Shown: positions 1 through 7,889 of the stretch, in pieces | Numbering within the stretch: position 1 is the stretch's first letter | Layout of the letters: the number at the start of each line of letters is the position of its first letter | Origin: Gammaproteobacteria bacterium | GTDB taxonomy: Bacteria; Pseudomonadota; Gammaproteobacteria; Thiohalomonadales; Thiohalomonadaceae | Assembly (NCBI GenBank): GCA_026196275.1 | Contig: JAPHTQ010000053.1 | Span: 1 to 64,000 of the forward strand | DNA length: 64,000 nt | Direction: 5' to 3' | Program-made: the position numbers and the translations under genes | Notes under the pieces: generated by a model | What the model was told of the DNA's origin: nothing | Databases searched by the model: none | Seen by the model: only the letters and a program-made list of their open reading frames with translations

Positions 1-170
1 AGCCCTTGAAAAGGACGGGCCATTCCCTGCGGGCTGCGCCTTGTCTTGGGGCATTTGCGGGCCTCTGAAAGCGCCAATCAGTATGAAACACTACACTAGG
101 CTAAACATTCCACGACTGCGACACCACACTGAAATCGTTGACCTCCCGCTCCGGCACAGATCTCATCCCG

Positions 171-184
171 TTGACCTGGATCAA
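171..184 (+). promoter_or_regulatory. FNR-type box in front of ubiT
   Basis: TTGACCTGGATCAA differs from the FNR/Anr consensus TTGAT-N4-ATCAA at one position. A -10 hexamer CATAAT lies at 207-212, which predicts a start near 219, so the box is centred at -41.5, the class II activator position. A GGAGGA ribosome site (225-230) and the ATG at 238 follow. This spacing and the anaerobic role of the downstream gene make regulation by an FNR homologue likely; the start site itself is inferred. Confidence 0.7.
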
Positions 185-237
185 TAGAACTATGGCTCAG
201 CTTTGTCATAATTCCATTAACCGTGGAGGATCCTCTC

Positions 238-726
238 ATGCAACCGCCCCTGAAACCCCTTTCATTGCTGCTACGCTCACTGCCTGGCGCGATACATAGC
301 GACCTGCTCAGCCGCCTGTTCAACCACCTGCTGCAGGGGCAATACGGCCGCGAGCAGCTTGACGATCTGGAGGGGAAACGGCTGGTGATCCGCATCAGCG
401 ACACGGGCCGCGAGCTGGGTTTTCTCGTCCGCGAGCAGCGACTGCATCGCTGCCACCCCGGCGGCTGGAATGTGCGCATCAGCGGCAAACTGGAGAGCTT
501 CTGGCTGCTGGCGAGCCGTGCCGAGGATCCCGACACCCTCTTTTTCAACCGTACCCTGGCACTGGAGGGGGAGACCGAAGCGGGACTCTATCTCAAGAAC
601 CTGCTCGACGGCTTCGAGTTCGACAGTCAGGCGCACCTGGATGCAGTGTTCGGCCGCCGCATTGGTCGGCTGCTGGGAAAACTCACAGCAAGGGCCGAAA
701 CGCTGCGGCTTTCCGTCAACCGATAG
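238..726 (+). CDS. ubiT: UbiT, SCP2-domain accessory factor of O2-independent ubiquinone synthesis
   Basis: The 162-residue product has the SCP2/YhbT fold signature in its central part (a segment like DTLFFNRTLALEGETEAGLY around residues 99-118). In Escherichia coli UbiT binds the hydrophobic ubiquinone intermediates that UbiU and UbiV hydroxylate without oxygen. I chose the ATG at 238 because GGAGGA lies 7 bases before it; a GTG at 223 is in frame but would place the start inside that site. It converges on ubiV, 23 bp away. The FNR-type box upstream fits expression at low oxygen. Confidence 0.93.
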   Translation: MQPPLKPLSLLLRSLPGAIHSDLLSRLFNHLLQGQYGREQLDDLEGKRLVIRISDTGRELGFLVREQRLHRCHPGGWNVRISGKLESFWLLASRAEDPDTLFFNRTLALEGETEAGLYLKNLLDGFEFDSQAHLDAVFGRRIGRLLGKLTARAETLRLSVNR

Positions 727-749
727 CCCCAGCCCCACCGGCACCGTTT

Positions 750-1646
750 CTAATCAACATCGCCAACCCGGCTCATCCCGGGTTGACCATGCCAGAAGCC
801 GTTACTCAGCTCGCCTATCGCCAGTTTTTCCAGTGCCTCACTCCGCTCACTGCTAACACTCCCCTGCGCCAGCGCCTCAGCAAAGAGTGAGACGATCTGC
901 GCCATGCCATGCGATTGTGGCGACAGCCGCAGCAGGTCGACCCCCATCTCACGCAGTTGCGGCAGATCATCCAGCAAAGAGCAGGTGGTGGCAGACTGGG
1001 TCTGGATACCGTTCATCGACAGGAAGCCTTTCTCATCCTGGGACTCCAGCAGCAGCCCATCGCTGTAGTCGATACAGCGCAGCTGACAATCGTCCTTGGG
1101 CAGCCCCTCGGCGCGAGCGACAAAACAGCGCGCCGAGAAGGCCAGCGGCAGACGGCCAAAACCGAATACCTCAGTCTCCATCCCCGAGGGCAGACCGGCC
1201 ATGATCCGCTGCAGAGTCTCGGCGGAGAGTTCCACCGGCATCACCCAGCGCTTCGCCCCCAGCTCATGCAGCAACTCCAGAGTATCGTGGTTGTAGGCAT
1301 TGAGGTGCGGACCGGCGACAAAGGGCACCTTGCCCGCTACGGCGTTAACCGCAGCCATGTCATTGGCCTCGACCATAAAGCGACCATTCTCGGCGATGCG
1401 GCGCATGCGCTTTAGCTCCGACTCGGCCTCCAGCAGCGCCAGGGTGGAGAGCACGACCTCCTTGCCCGCCGCGGCAAGCTCATCGGCGATCTGCAGCCAG
1501 TCATCCAGCTTCAGCGCGTTGCGTTTGGAACAGACCACCTCGCCCAGATAGACCGTATCCACCGGCCAGTCGGCCGCCTCACGGTAAAAATCGAAGACCT
1601 GCTCGCGGGGCCACAAATAGAGGATCGGTCCAAGAGATAGTTTCAT
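750..1646 (-). CDS. ubiV: UbiV, U32-family O2-independent ubiquinone hydroxylase subunit
   Basis: This 298-residue peptidase-U32-family protein starts MKLSLGPILYLWPREQVFDF, typical of UbiV/YhbV. Conserved cysteines in the middle of the chain (ARCFVAR, then DDCQLRC) are the expected 4Fe-4S ligands. With UbiU it forms the heterodimer that hydroxylates the quinone ring precursor using prephenate instead of O2. It lies 22 bp downstream of ubiU on the same strand, so the two are almost certainly co-transcribed. The true peptidase label often attached to this family is misleading here. Confidence 0.94.
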   Translation of the reverse strand: MKLSLGPILYLWPREQVFDFYREAADWPVDTVYLGEVVCSKRNALKLDDWLQIADELAAAGKEVVLSTLALLEAESELKRMRRIAENGRFMVEANDMAAVNAVAGKVPFVAGPHLNAYNHDTLELLHELGAKRWVMPVELSAETLQRIMAGLPSGMETEVFGFGRLPLAFSARCFVARAEGLPKDDCQLRCIDYSDGLLLESQDEKGFLSMNGIQTQSATTCSLLDDLPQLREMGVDLLRLSPQSHGMAQIVSLFAEALAQGSVSSERSEALEKLAIGELSNGFWHGQPGMSRVGDVD

Positions 1647-1668
1647 TTAAAAAAACCCTTTTTCATGT

Positions 1669-2676
1669 TCATTGCCACTGGCGCTCCAGGGCACCGAGGG
1701 TATGGGTGCTGCCCTCGGCGACCTTGTCCAGTTGTGCTACCCACTCGCTGAGGGGGGTATAGCCGGCGGGATTGGCCTCGGCGGCGTCGAGCGCCTGGCG
1801 CAATACCTTTGTTACCTGACCCACATAGGCGGGGCTACGCTGTCGCCCTTCGACCTTGATCGCGGAGACCCCTGCCTCAATCAGTTGCGGCAGAATATCG
1901 AGCACCGACAGTGAGGTGGGCTCTTCGATGGCATAATCGAGCTTGCCGTTGACCCAGAAACGCCCCTTGCAGATAACCGGGTAGCCGGCGCTTTCGTTTT
2001 CACCATAGCGATCGATGAGCACCTCACCGAGATGGACATTACGCCCCTGCGGCGTCTCCTCCCAACGTACCGATTTGGCCGGTGAACAGGCCCCGCACGT
2101 GTTGGGTGATTCACCGGTGACGTAGGAGGAGAGGTAACAGCGCCCCTCCACCATCACGCAAAGCGAGCCGAAGGCGAACACTTCCACCTCCACGTCGGTC
2201 TCGTTGATCACCCGTTTAACCTGGGAGAGGGAGAGCACCCGCGGCAGCACTACCCGCTGGATATTGAACTGCTCGCGGTAGAAGGCGATGGCATCGGCGC
2301 TGGTGGCCGAGCCCTGTACCGACAGGTGCAACCGCAGATCAGGGTGCGTCTTCGCCGCGTAACGCATCAGCCCCGTATCGGCAAGGATCAGCGCATCGAC
2401 CCCTATCTCCGCTGCCTTGTCCACCGCCGCGGTCCAGATCGGCCAGTTGTGTGGCTGTGGATAAGTGTTTAGCGCCAGCAACACCTTACTGCCGCGGCTG
2501 TGCGCGTACTCGATCCCCTGGCGGGCGGCACGCTCATCAAAATTGAGTCCGGGGAAGTTTCGCGCATTAGTGCCATCACGAAAGCCCATGTAGACCGTAT
2601 CGGCGCCATTATCCACCGCCTGACGCAATGCCGGCAGGCTTCCCGCAGGACATACCAATTCAACCTTGTTGCTCAT
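1669..2676 (-). CDS. ubiU: UbiU, U32-family O2-independent ubiquinone hydroxylase subunit
   Basis: The 335-residue protein starts MSNKVELVCPAGSLPALRQA and carries the U32 signature GSLCVMVEGRCYLSSYVTG followed by a CGACSPAK motif, the cysteine set that binds the 4Fe-4S cluster in E. coli UbiU. It is the partner of UbiV, encoded immediately downstream. Having ubiT, ubiU and ubiV together means the organism can make ubiquinone under anoxia, which fits nitrate or other anaerobic respiration. I saw no FNR box as clear as that of ubiT directly upstream; the upstream gap holds a CGCAAAG-type repeat arm. Confidence 0.95.
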   Translation of the reverse strand: MSNKVELVCPAGSLPALRQAVDNGADTVYMGFRDGTNARNFPGLNFDERAARQGIEYAHSRGSKVLLALNTYPQPHNWPIWTAAVDKAAEIGVDALILADTGLMRYAAKTHPDLRLHLSVQGSATSADAIAFYREQFNIQRVVLPRVLSLSQVKRVINETDVEVEVFAFGSLCVMVEGRCYLSSYVTGESPNTCGACSPAKSVRWEETPQGRNVHLGEVLIDRYGENESAGYPVICKGRFWVNGKLDYAIEEPTSLSVLDILPQLIEAGVSAIKVEGRQRSPAYVGQVTKVLRQALDAAEANPAGYTPLSEWVAQLDKVAEGSTHTLGALERQWQ

Positions 2677-2693
2677 ACACCCTCCAATAAAAT

Positions 2694-2899
2694 CTTTTAA
2701 CGCAAAGGCACTATGGCGCTATGGACGCAAAAAACATTAATGATTTAAAGTATCTGTAAGAGCGGTATTTTAAAAAGATTACCGCCAGTTCGCAGTCAGG
2801 GCGTCTGCGCCTACCTAAGCATTCCCATCACGGAACGTTTTATCCAAGACCCATTATCCCCTTTACGGCCTCTGTGCCTTTGCACCTTTGCGTTGAGGT
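2694..2899. repeat. CGCAAAG-family imperfect inverted repeat, right arm inside a gene end
   Basis: The left arm (about 2697-2731) reads ACGCAAAGGCACTATGGCGC and on; the right arm (about 2853-2899) is its imperfect complement, with CCTCTGTGCC, TTTGCACC and TTTGCGTTGA. Between them lie about 120 bp with no gene apart from the last codons of the neighbour. The right arm overlaps the 3' end of the radical-SAM gene (stop at 2840). Related elements occur at 13219-13384 and 17796-18065. Confidence 0.75.
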
Positions 2900-3820
2900 G
2901 TTTTCCTCAATGCAAGAACCCTGGCGCGTACCGCGGCTGGCCAGTTCCCGCTCGATGGCGTTGAGTACGCGCCACTTCCAGTTGCACCAGCCGGGGGCGA
3001 GCAGGATCTTCTCATCGGCGGTACCGGTGAGGCGGTGGTAGCACACCTCGGGCGGGGTACGCTCAACCATATCGGCCACCGTCTCCACATACTGGTGCAG
3101 GTGCCATGGCACGTATTCACCGCGGCGCCACTGATTGGCCAGCATGGTTCCCTTGACCACGTGCAGCGGATGGAGCTTAAGTCCTTCGACACCCAGATCC
3201 AGCACACGTTCCAGCGAGAGCAGGTTGTGCGCCGGCTCCTCACCGGGCAGGCCGACGATAAGGTGGGTGCAGACCGGCAGTCCCCGTTCATGGGCCGCCA
3301 GCACCGCCTCGCGGTACTCGGCGAAGCCGTGACCGCGGTTGACCCGCTCCAGAGTGTAATCAAAGGCCGACTGCAGCCCCAGCTCCAGCCAGATCTCATA
3401 CCCCTGCTCGCGGTAGCCGGCCAGCAGATCGAGTACTGCCGGAGGCACACAGTCGGGGCGGGTACCGATGGCCAGACCAATCACCCCGGGCTCGGCCAGC
3501 GCGCTATCATAACGTGCCTTGAGCTGCGCCGGATCGTCATAGGTGTTGGTATAGGCCTGAAAATAGGCGAGAAACTTTTTCGCCCCGGTGCGCTTTGCCA
3601 GCACCTTTCGACCCGCCTCGATCTGCTCGGAGACATCCGGATCCTGCCGCGCGTTGGGGCTGAAGGAGCTGTTATTGCAAAAGGTACAGCCGCCTCGCCC
3701 CTTGCTGCCGTCGCGATTGGGACAGGTGAAGCCCGCATTGATGGCAAGCTTGTGCACCCGCTCACCGTAGCGCCAGAGCAGTTGCTGGCCAAAGGTGTGG
3801 ACGTAGTCGCTCAGCGCCAT
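2840..3820 (-). CDS. YhcC-type radical SAM protein (TIGR01212 family)
   Basis: The 326-residue protein has the family's extended cluster motif CPNRDGSKGRGGCTFC (about residues 34-49), which supplies the three cysteines of the 4Fe-4S cluster, followed by the LIVGLPGEE and LKLHPLHVVKGT segments typical of YhcC. The reaction is unknown. Its start codon overlaps the stop of the upstream radical-SAM gene (ATGA), so translation is probably coupled. The last 22 residues or so are encoded by an arm of a CGCAAAG repeat, so the native C-terminus was probably replaced by repeat-derived sequence. Confidence 0.9.
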   Translation of the reverse strand: MALSDYVHTFGQQLLWRYGERVHKLAINAGFTCPNRDGSKGRGGCTFCNNSSFSPNARQDPDVSEQIEAGRKVLAKRTGAKKFLAYFQAYTNTYDDPAQLKARYDSALAEPGVIGLAIGTRPDCVPPAVLDLLAGYREQGYEIWLELGLQSAFDYTLERVNRGHGFAEYREAVLAAHERGLPVCTHLIVGLPGEEPAHNLLSLERVLDLGVEGLKLHPLHVVKGTMLANQWRRGEYVPWHLHQYVETVADMVERTPPEVCYHRLTGTADEKILLAPGWCNWKWRVLNAIERELASRGTRQGSCIEENTSTQRCKGTEAVKGIMGLG

Positions 3821-4449
3821 CAGCCGACCACATCAAGCATTCGGTGGCGAAACTCGACACCCAGCGACCTGGCGATTCTCTCACAGGCAGCGATATCAAC
3901 CCCCTCCAGACCGTCGATGGCGGTCAGGCTCACCGCGATACCCCGCTCATGGGCCAGCCGGGCGAACTCCAGCATCGCCTCAAAGGCGCCGTCCATCTTG
4001 GGCCGGGTGTGTTTGATGTAGGTTTGCTCATCCTGGGCATTCATGGAGATGGAGAGAGTGTCCACCACCTCGGCCAGTGCCGGGGTCACATCCCGACCCT
4101 CGCGCAGATTGGCCAGACCATCACTGTTGACCCGTATCCTCGCCCCCTTCTTTTTCAGCTCACGGGCAATGGCCAGCAGGGCATCAAGGCGCACCGTCGG
4201 CTCGCCCAGGCCACAGAAGACGATCTCCCGGTACCGTCCGGGATCGCCAACCGCCTCCAGCACCTCTTCCACTGTCGGTTCACGGTGCAGGCGCAGATCG
4301 TAGCTCTGCACTTCCCAGCTACGGTTGTATTTCGGGCAAAAGGCACAACGTAAGGTACATCGGCTGGTAATGTTCAGATAACAGTTGCCGTGCAGTGGGT
4401 ATGCTATGATCGATTTGAAATCTTCGTCTGATTTCTCTACTGCTTGCAT
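3820..4449 (-). CDS. TatD-linked type radical SAM protein
   Basis: The 209-residue product has a canonical CxxxCxxC cluster motif (CTLRCAFC, about residues 31-38) followed by CPKYNRSW and the GLGEPTVR strand. This matches the small radical-SAM family often found beside tatD; no tatD is present here. The substrate is unknown. It is the first gene of a two-gene operon with the YhcC-type protein. An FNR-type box lies upstream, so the iron-sulfur pair may be induced at low oxygen. The family assignment rests on motif pattern and length rather than on a search. Confidence 0.82.
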   Translation of the reverse strand: MQAVEKSDEDFKSIIAYPLHGNCYLNITSRCTLRCAFCPKYNRSWEVQSYDLRLHREPTVEEVLEAVGDPGRYREIVFCGLGEPTVRLDALLAIARELKKKGARIRVNSDGLANLREGRDVTPALAEVVDTLSISMNAQDEQTYIKHTRPKMDGAFEAMLEFARLAHERGIAVSLTAIDGLEGVDIAACERIARSLGVEFRHRMLDVVG

Positions 4450-4503
4450 GGGTATACCTGTTCTATGGGCGGCTAAGTCTAGGTGAATTTCACTGCATTC
4501 ATA

Positions 4504-4517
4504 ATGATGCAGATCAA
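4504..4517 (-). promoter_or_regulatory. Possible FNR-type box before the radical-SAM pair
   Basis: ATGATGCAGATCAA matches TTGAT-N4-ATCAA with one mismatch. On the minus strand a weak -10 (TAGACT, 4481-4476) would give a start at 4469, exactly 41.5 bp from the box centre. On the plus strand the best -10 (TATGAT, 4533-4538) gives about 34.5 bp, a less usual spacing. Assignment to the minus-strand operon is therefore preferred but not certain. Confidence 0.45.
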
Positions 4518-4575
4518 TGACCAGGCTTCCTGTATGATACCCTACTTTTGTGCGTTATAAATCCACAGGTGTTGC

Positions 4576-5739
4576 ATGATCAAGACCCCACTTCCGCTAT
4601 TGAAACTCCGTGATCGCGAGTTGTTACCCATCATCCAGGGAGGTATGGGGGTCGGTGTCTCAGCCCATAGGCTGGCTGGTGCCGTTGCCCGCGAAGGCGC
4701 CGTTGGCACCATCGCCAGTATCGACCTGCGGGTTCATCACCCCGATCTGATGGAGCGCACCCATCGGGTCAAGGATCGCAAAATCATTGATGATGCCAAT
4801 CTTGAGGCGCTGGACCGCGAGATCAAGGCCGCCCGAGAAATCGCCGGTCCCGAAGGCTACCTGGCAGTGAATGTGATGCGCGCCGTGGATCGCTATCCGG
4901 AACTGGTCAAGCAGGCGTGCGAGAGCGGCGCCAATGCCATCATCATGGGTGCCGGACTGCCCTTTGAGCTGCCCGAACTGGCCAAGGACTACCCCGAGGT
5001 GCACCTGATCCCGATCCTCTCCGAGGAGCGCGGGGTACGCGCCGTACTCAAGCGCTGGCTGCGCAAGGGCCGCCTGCCCGATGCCATCGTGCTGGAGCAC
5101 CCACGCTACGCCGGCGGTCACCTGGGCGCGCCAAAGCCGGAGGATATCAACAATCCGCGCTTCGATTTCAAACGTGTGCTGGCCGAGATCCCCAAGGTGT
5201 TCGAGCAGCTCAAGCTCGATCCCATCCCGCTGCTGCCGGCCGGTGGCGTGAACTCCTTTGAGAAGATCAAGGAGCTGTTCAGCCACGGTGCCAGTGGTGT
5301 ACAGATCGGCACCCCCTTCGCCGTTACCGAAGAGGGCGACGCCCACCCCAACTTCAAAAAGGTGCTGCTGGAGGCCAAACCCGAGGACGTGGTCACCTTC
5401 ATGAGCACCGCCGGACTGCCGGCCCGCGCCGTACTGACCCCCTGGCTGAAGAAGTATCTGCTGCGCGAGGAGCGGGTGCGCTCACGCGCCACCCCGGAGA
5501 AGGGCAAATGTGCCGTCTGGTTCGAATGTCTGACCCACTGTGGCCTCAAGGACGGCGACCCTGACGCCGGCCAGTTCTGCATCGATACGCAGCTCGAAGC
5601 GGCAGTGATGGGCAATGTGGAGAAGGGGCTGTTCTTCCGCGGTTCCGAGCCGCTACCCTTCGGCGACCAGATGCGCTCGGTCCACGATCTGCTGAGCTAC
5701 CTGCTGACCGGCAACGATCCCAGGACCTCCACCGTCTGA
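4576..5739 (+). CDS. Nitronate monooxygenase (2-nitropropane dioxygenase family)
   Basis: This 387-residue TIM-barrel flavoprotein has the N-terminal FMN-site pattern IIQGGMGVGVSAHRLAGAVA, the central EHPRYAGGHLGAP strand containing the conserved histidines, and LPAGGVNS plus GASGVQIGTPF phosphate-binding loops. Members oxidise alkyl nitronates or propionate 3-nitronate. The C-terminal part with several cysteines (WFECLTHC) is usual for the longer bacterial group. It stands alone, divergent from the radical-SAM pair. Its substrate here is unknown; a link to nitrosative chemistry with the neighbouring hemerythrin operon is only suggestive. Confidence 0.9.
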   Translation: MIKTPLPLLKLRDRELLPIIQGGMGVGVSAHRLAGAVAREGAVGTIASIDLRVHHPDLMERTHRVKDRKIIDDANLEALDREIKAAREIAGPEGYLAVNVMRAVDRYPELVKQACESGANAIIMGAGLPFELPELAKDYPEVHLIPILSEERGVRAVLKRWLRKGRLPDAIVLEHPRYAGGHLGAPKPEDINNPRFDFKRVLAEIPKVFEQLKLDPIPLLPAGGVNSFEKIKELFSHGASGVQIGTPFAVTEEGDAHPNFKKVLLEAKPEDVVTFMSTAGLPARAVLTPWLKKYLLREERVRSRATPEKGKCAVWFECLTHCGLKDGDPDAGQFCIDTQLEAAVMGNVEKGLFFRGSEPLPFGDQMRSVHDLLSYLLTGNDPRTSTV

Positions 5740-5742
5740 TAA

Positions 5743-5756
5743 GGCGGCTATCCGCC
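5743..5756. terminator. Small hairpin between convergent genes
   Basis: GGCGG-CTAT-CCGCC follows the nitronate monooxygenase stop and precedes the end of the convergent membrane-protein gene. There is no U-run, so it is at best a weak bidirectional terminator. Confidence 0.3.
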
Positions 5757-5767
5757 AAATAAAGCGT

Positions 5768-7048
5768 TCAACCCTCCCGCAGATTCGCGCTGATGCGCCA
5801 GTACAGGCGCAGCGCCTGCAACAGGTTCCATCCCAGTGACAGCGAACTGAGCAGCCAGACCACGGCAGCGGCCTGCAAGACCATCCCGGGCAGATAGAGT
5901 GCCACCAGAAGCAGCGCCAACGCCGCCAGGTGCAGGTAAAATTGCCTGCGTGCGGGGCGCTCCGGGATCACCTGCTTCATATTGGGTACCCGCCCCTGCC
6001 AGCTTCCGGCCTGCTGCAGGCGGTTGTTCAGATGTAACCAGATGAGAAAGGGCACGATTTTATAGAGCATGCCGTTGACCGCCGAGAGGGCGAAGCCGAC
6101 AAAGAACAGCAGGCCGAGCGCCAGCTCCAACCCCGGTGAAGAAGGAAACAGCTGCCCCGCCGCCCATGCAACAACCGCCAGCAGCAGGCTTATCATCGCC
6201 AGGCGCCAAAAATCGAGGGTCACATCGTTCAGCCGCCGGCGCCGTTTCGTCTGCAACCGCAGTGTCTGCAGCGCAAACAGCGCCACACCCGCCGCCAGCG
6301 ACCAACCCAGCAGAGAGAACCCCGGCCACCAGTGCTGCAGACTCCACAGCAGCAACAACAGCACCATCACCGGGGCCAACCAGCGTCGCAGCTGTGCAGG
6401 ATACTCCGGTGTGATCTGGAACATCGGCACCACCTGATAGGCCACCCCCGTCAGCAGCAGGAACAGCCAGCCCAGGCTGGCCCAACCGATATGCAGGGTA
6501 GTCAGCGGATGGGCCAGTGGCAGCTGGCCGGCGAAACGCAGCAAAAGATAGAGTGCGATGGTGACGGCAATGGCAAAACCGATGACCGCCAGCCCCATCG
6601 CCCGCACCGTGGCATGGCGGGAGGAGGAGCGCCATACGCTGCGCAATACCAGCGCCGTTAACACGGCCACCGCCAGAGTGAGTGCGCCGCCGCCAAACCG
6701 CAGTAGCGTGGGCCAGCCGGCGGCCATGGCGCTGATCAGCAGCACGCTTCCCGCCAGCCATAGCAGAAACAGACCCCAGGCCACCGGTCGCTGCGCCGGT
6801 AGCGGGACCCCGACCAGCACCGGCACCAACTGCTGCAACGCGCCGAGCATGGTCGTTCCCAGCACCCCGATCGTCATCAGATGAGTCAGTGCCAGCATCG
6901 TCGGCGACCAGCGCGTCGCCAGAGCCTGCGGCCCCTCCAGCAGCAGTAACAGGGCGGCTGTCGCGGCAAACAGGGGGGTGAGCAGAAAGTAGGGTAGCGG
7001 GACAGAGGGCGGCGGGGTCTGACTCAGCGAGAGTGCAGTGTAGTTCAT
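5768..7048 (-). CDS. Polytopic membrane protein, NnrS / heme-copper oxidase-like
   Basis: The 426-residue protein is nearly all hydrophobic, with about a dozen predicted membrane segments. Histidines within or beside helices (LALTHLMTIGVLGTTMLGAL near residue 75, PLTTLHIGWASLGW near 190, WLHLNN near 345) recall the NnrS and NorB-like membrane proteins found with denitrification genes. Function is not established. Its start overlaps the DUF2249 stop by 4 bp, and the hemerythrin gene lies just before that, so all three form one operon. A role in handling NO or in low-oxygen electron transfer is inference from this context. Confidence 0.72.
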   Translation of the reverse strand: MNYTALSLSQTPPPSVPLPYFLLTPLFAATAALLLLLEGPQALATRWSPTMLALTHLMTIGVLGTTMLGALQQLVPVLVGVPLPAQRPVAWGLFLLWLAGSVLLISAMAAGWPTLLRFGGGALTLAVAVLTALVLRSVWRSSSRHATVRAMGLAVIGFAIAVTIALYLLLRFAGQLPLAHPLTTLHIGWASLGWLFLLLTGVAYQVVPMFQITPEYPAQLRRWLAPVMVLLLLLWSLQHWWPGFSLLGWSLAAGVALFALQTLRLQTKRRRRLNDVTLDFWRLAMISLLLAVVAWAAGQLFPSSPGLELALGLLFFVGFALSAVNGMLYKIVPFLIWLHLNNRLQQAGSWQGRVPNMKQVIPERPARRQFYLHLAALALLLVALYLPGMVLQAAAVVWLLSSLSLGWNLLQALRLYWRISANLREG

Positions 7049-7332
7049 CCCTCCTCCTGCGGCCAGGGTGACAACAACGAGGCGGCAGCGCGCGCCTGCG
7101 TCGCTGCCGCCTCATCATCCTCACGCCAAATCAGAACCTCACACTCACAGCGCTTGCCCTGGCGGGTCTCGGCACAAAAACCGTTCTCTTCAAGATAACG
7201 GTAGAGGTGGCAGGGCTTCATCCGGTGGCAGAACCGCAGATACTCCCCGCCAGCCAGATCCTGCAGGGCATCGATGGCCAGCAACAGCGGCTCCGGTGCC
7301 TCCAGCTCGCTGACATCCAGCAGTCGTTCCAC
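7045..7332 (-). CDS. DUF2249 small protein
   Basis: This 95-residue protein matches the DUF2249 pattern: an N-terminal LDVSELEAPEPLLLAIDALQ helix-strand, a GEYLRFCHRMKPCHLYRYL core and a GF turn. The fold is predicted to be TusA-like. It starts with GTG directly after the hemerythrin stop codon (no gap), and its end overlaps the membrane-protein start. The family repeatedly occurs with hemerythrins and respiratory or NO-related genes, but no biochemical role is settled. Three extra cysteines (FCAETRQGKRCEC) lie in the C-terminal half. Confidence 0.82.
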   Translation of the reverse strand: MERLLDVSELEAPEPLLLAIDALQDLAGGEYLRFCHRMKPCHLYRYLEENGFCAETRQGKRCECEVLIWREDDEAAATQARAAASLLSPWPQEEG

Positions 7333-7773
7333 CTACTCCCCCCGCGCCTGCATCCTCTGCAGCAGCTCTTCCTGCTCGGCGGCGAGCACCTGTTCGCTCA
7401 TCGGATAGAGCATCTGCTCCTCCTTGGCGTTGTGCTGCTGCATCAGGATCAACAGTGTTTCGCTGGCACCCAGATAGTCATCGGCACGCTGCTGCGCCAA
7501 CGCCTGATCCATCTCGGCGAACAGCGCCCGCATCTGCTCATGCTCATGGCGCATCACTGCCGTCGGCCCCATGGTGCTGCCGCTGGCCGCCTCAAAGGCA
7601 GGGAACAGCACCTCCTCCTCCATCCCGAAGTGATGCTGCATACCGTCGATAAAGGCACGGTGGGCATCTCCCGCCTTTTGCCAGTCACCGCCCTCCACCG
7701 CCGCCTCGGCGTCGGCAAAGAGTTGATCGCAGCGCTGGTGATCGCCGCCCATATAGTCGCTAAATGTCGTCAT
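7333..7773 (-). CDS. Hemerythrin HHE-domain protein
   Basis: The 146-residue four-helix protein has the non-heme di-iron ligand set: H12, H48 with E52 (HHFGMEEEVLFP), H76/H78 (MRHEHEQM) and H114 with E118 (QQHNAKEEQMLYP). Such proteins bind O2 or NO. It is the first gene of the three-gene operon. A strong AGGAGG site lies 8 bases before the ATG, and an FNR/Dnr-type palindrome is upstream, which favours a role in nitrosative or oxygen sensing or scavenging over storage. Confidence 0.92.
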   Translation of the reverse strand: MTTFSDYMGGDHQRCDQLFADAEAAVEGGDWQKAGDAHRAFIDGMQHHFGMEEEVLFPAFEAASGSTMGPTAVMRHEHEQMRALFAEMDQALAQQRADDYLGASETLLILMQQHNAKEEQMLYPMSEQVLAAEQEELLQRMQARGE

Positions 7774-7820
7774 GGTTGTTTCCTCCTGCGGCTATTATCG
7801 ACAACATCGCGGCGTCGGCC

Positions 7821-7834
7821 TTGACATACGTCAA
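7821..7834 (-). promoter_or_regulatory. FNR/Dnr-type palindrome before the hemerythrin operon
   Basis: TTGACATACGTCAA is a perfect TTGAC-N4-GTCAA dyad of the CRP/FNR superfamily type. On the minus strand a -10 hexamer GATAAT (7799-7794) puts the start near 7787, about 40.5 bp from the dyad centre, a class II position. The resulting leader is very short (about 14 nt, beginning with the AGGAGG site). Whether FNR, Dnr or NnrR binds cannot be read from the box alone. Confidence 0.68.
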
Positions 7835-7889
7835 CGGCGCCGGGCGGATAGGGTATCCCTGGCCGGCAAACCGCTGATCCCGCTGCCGT

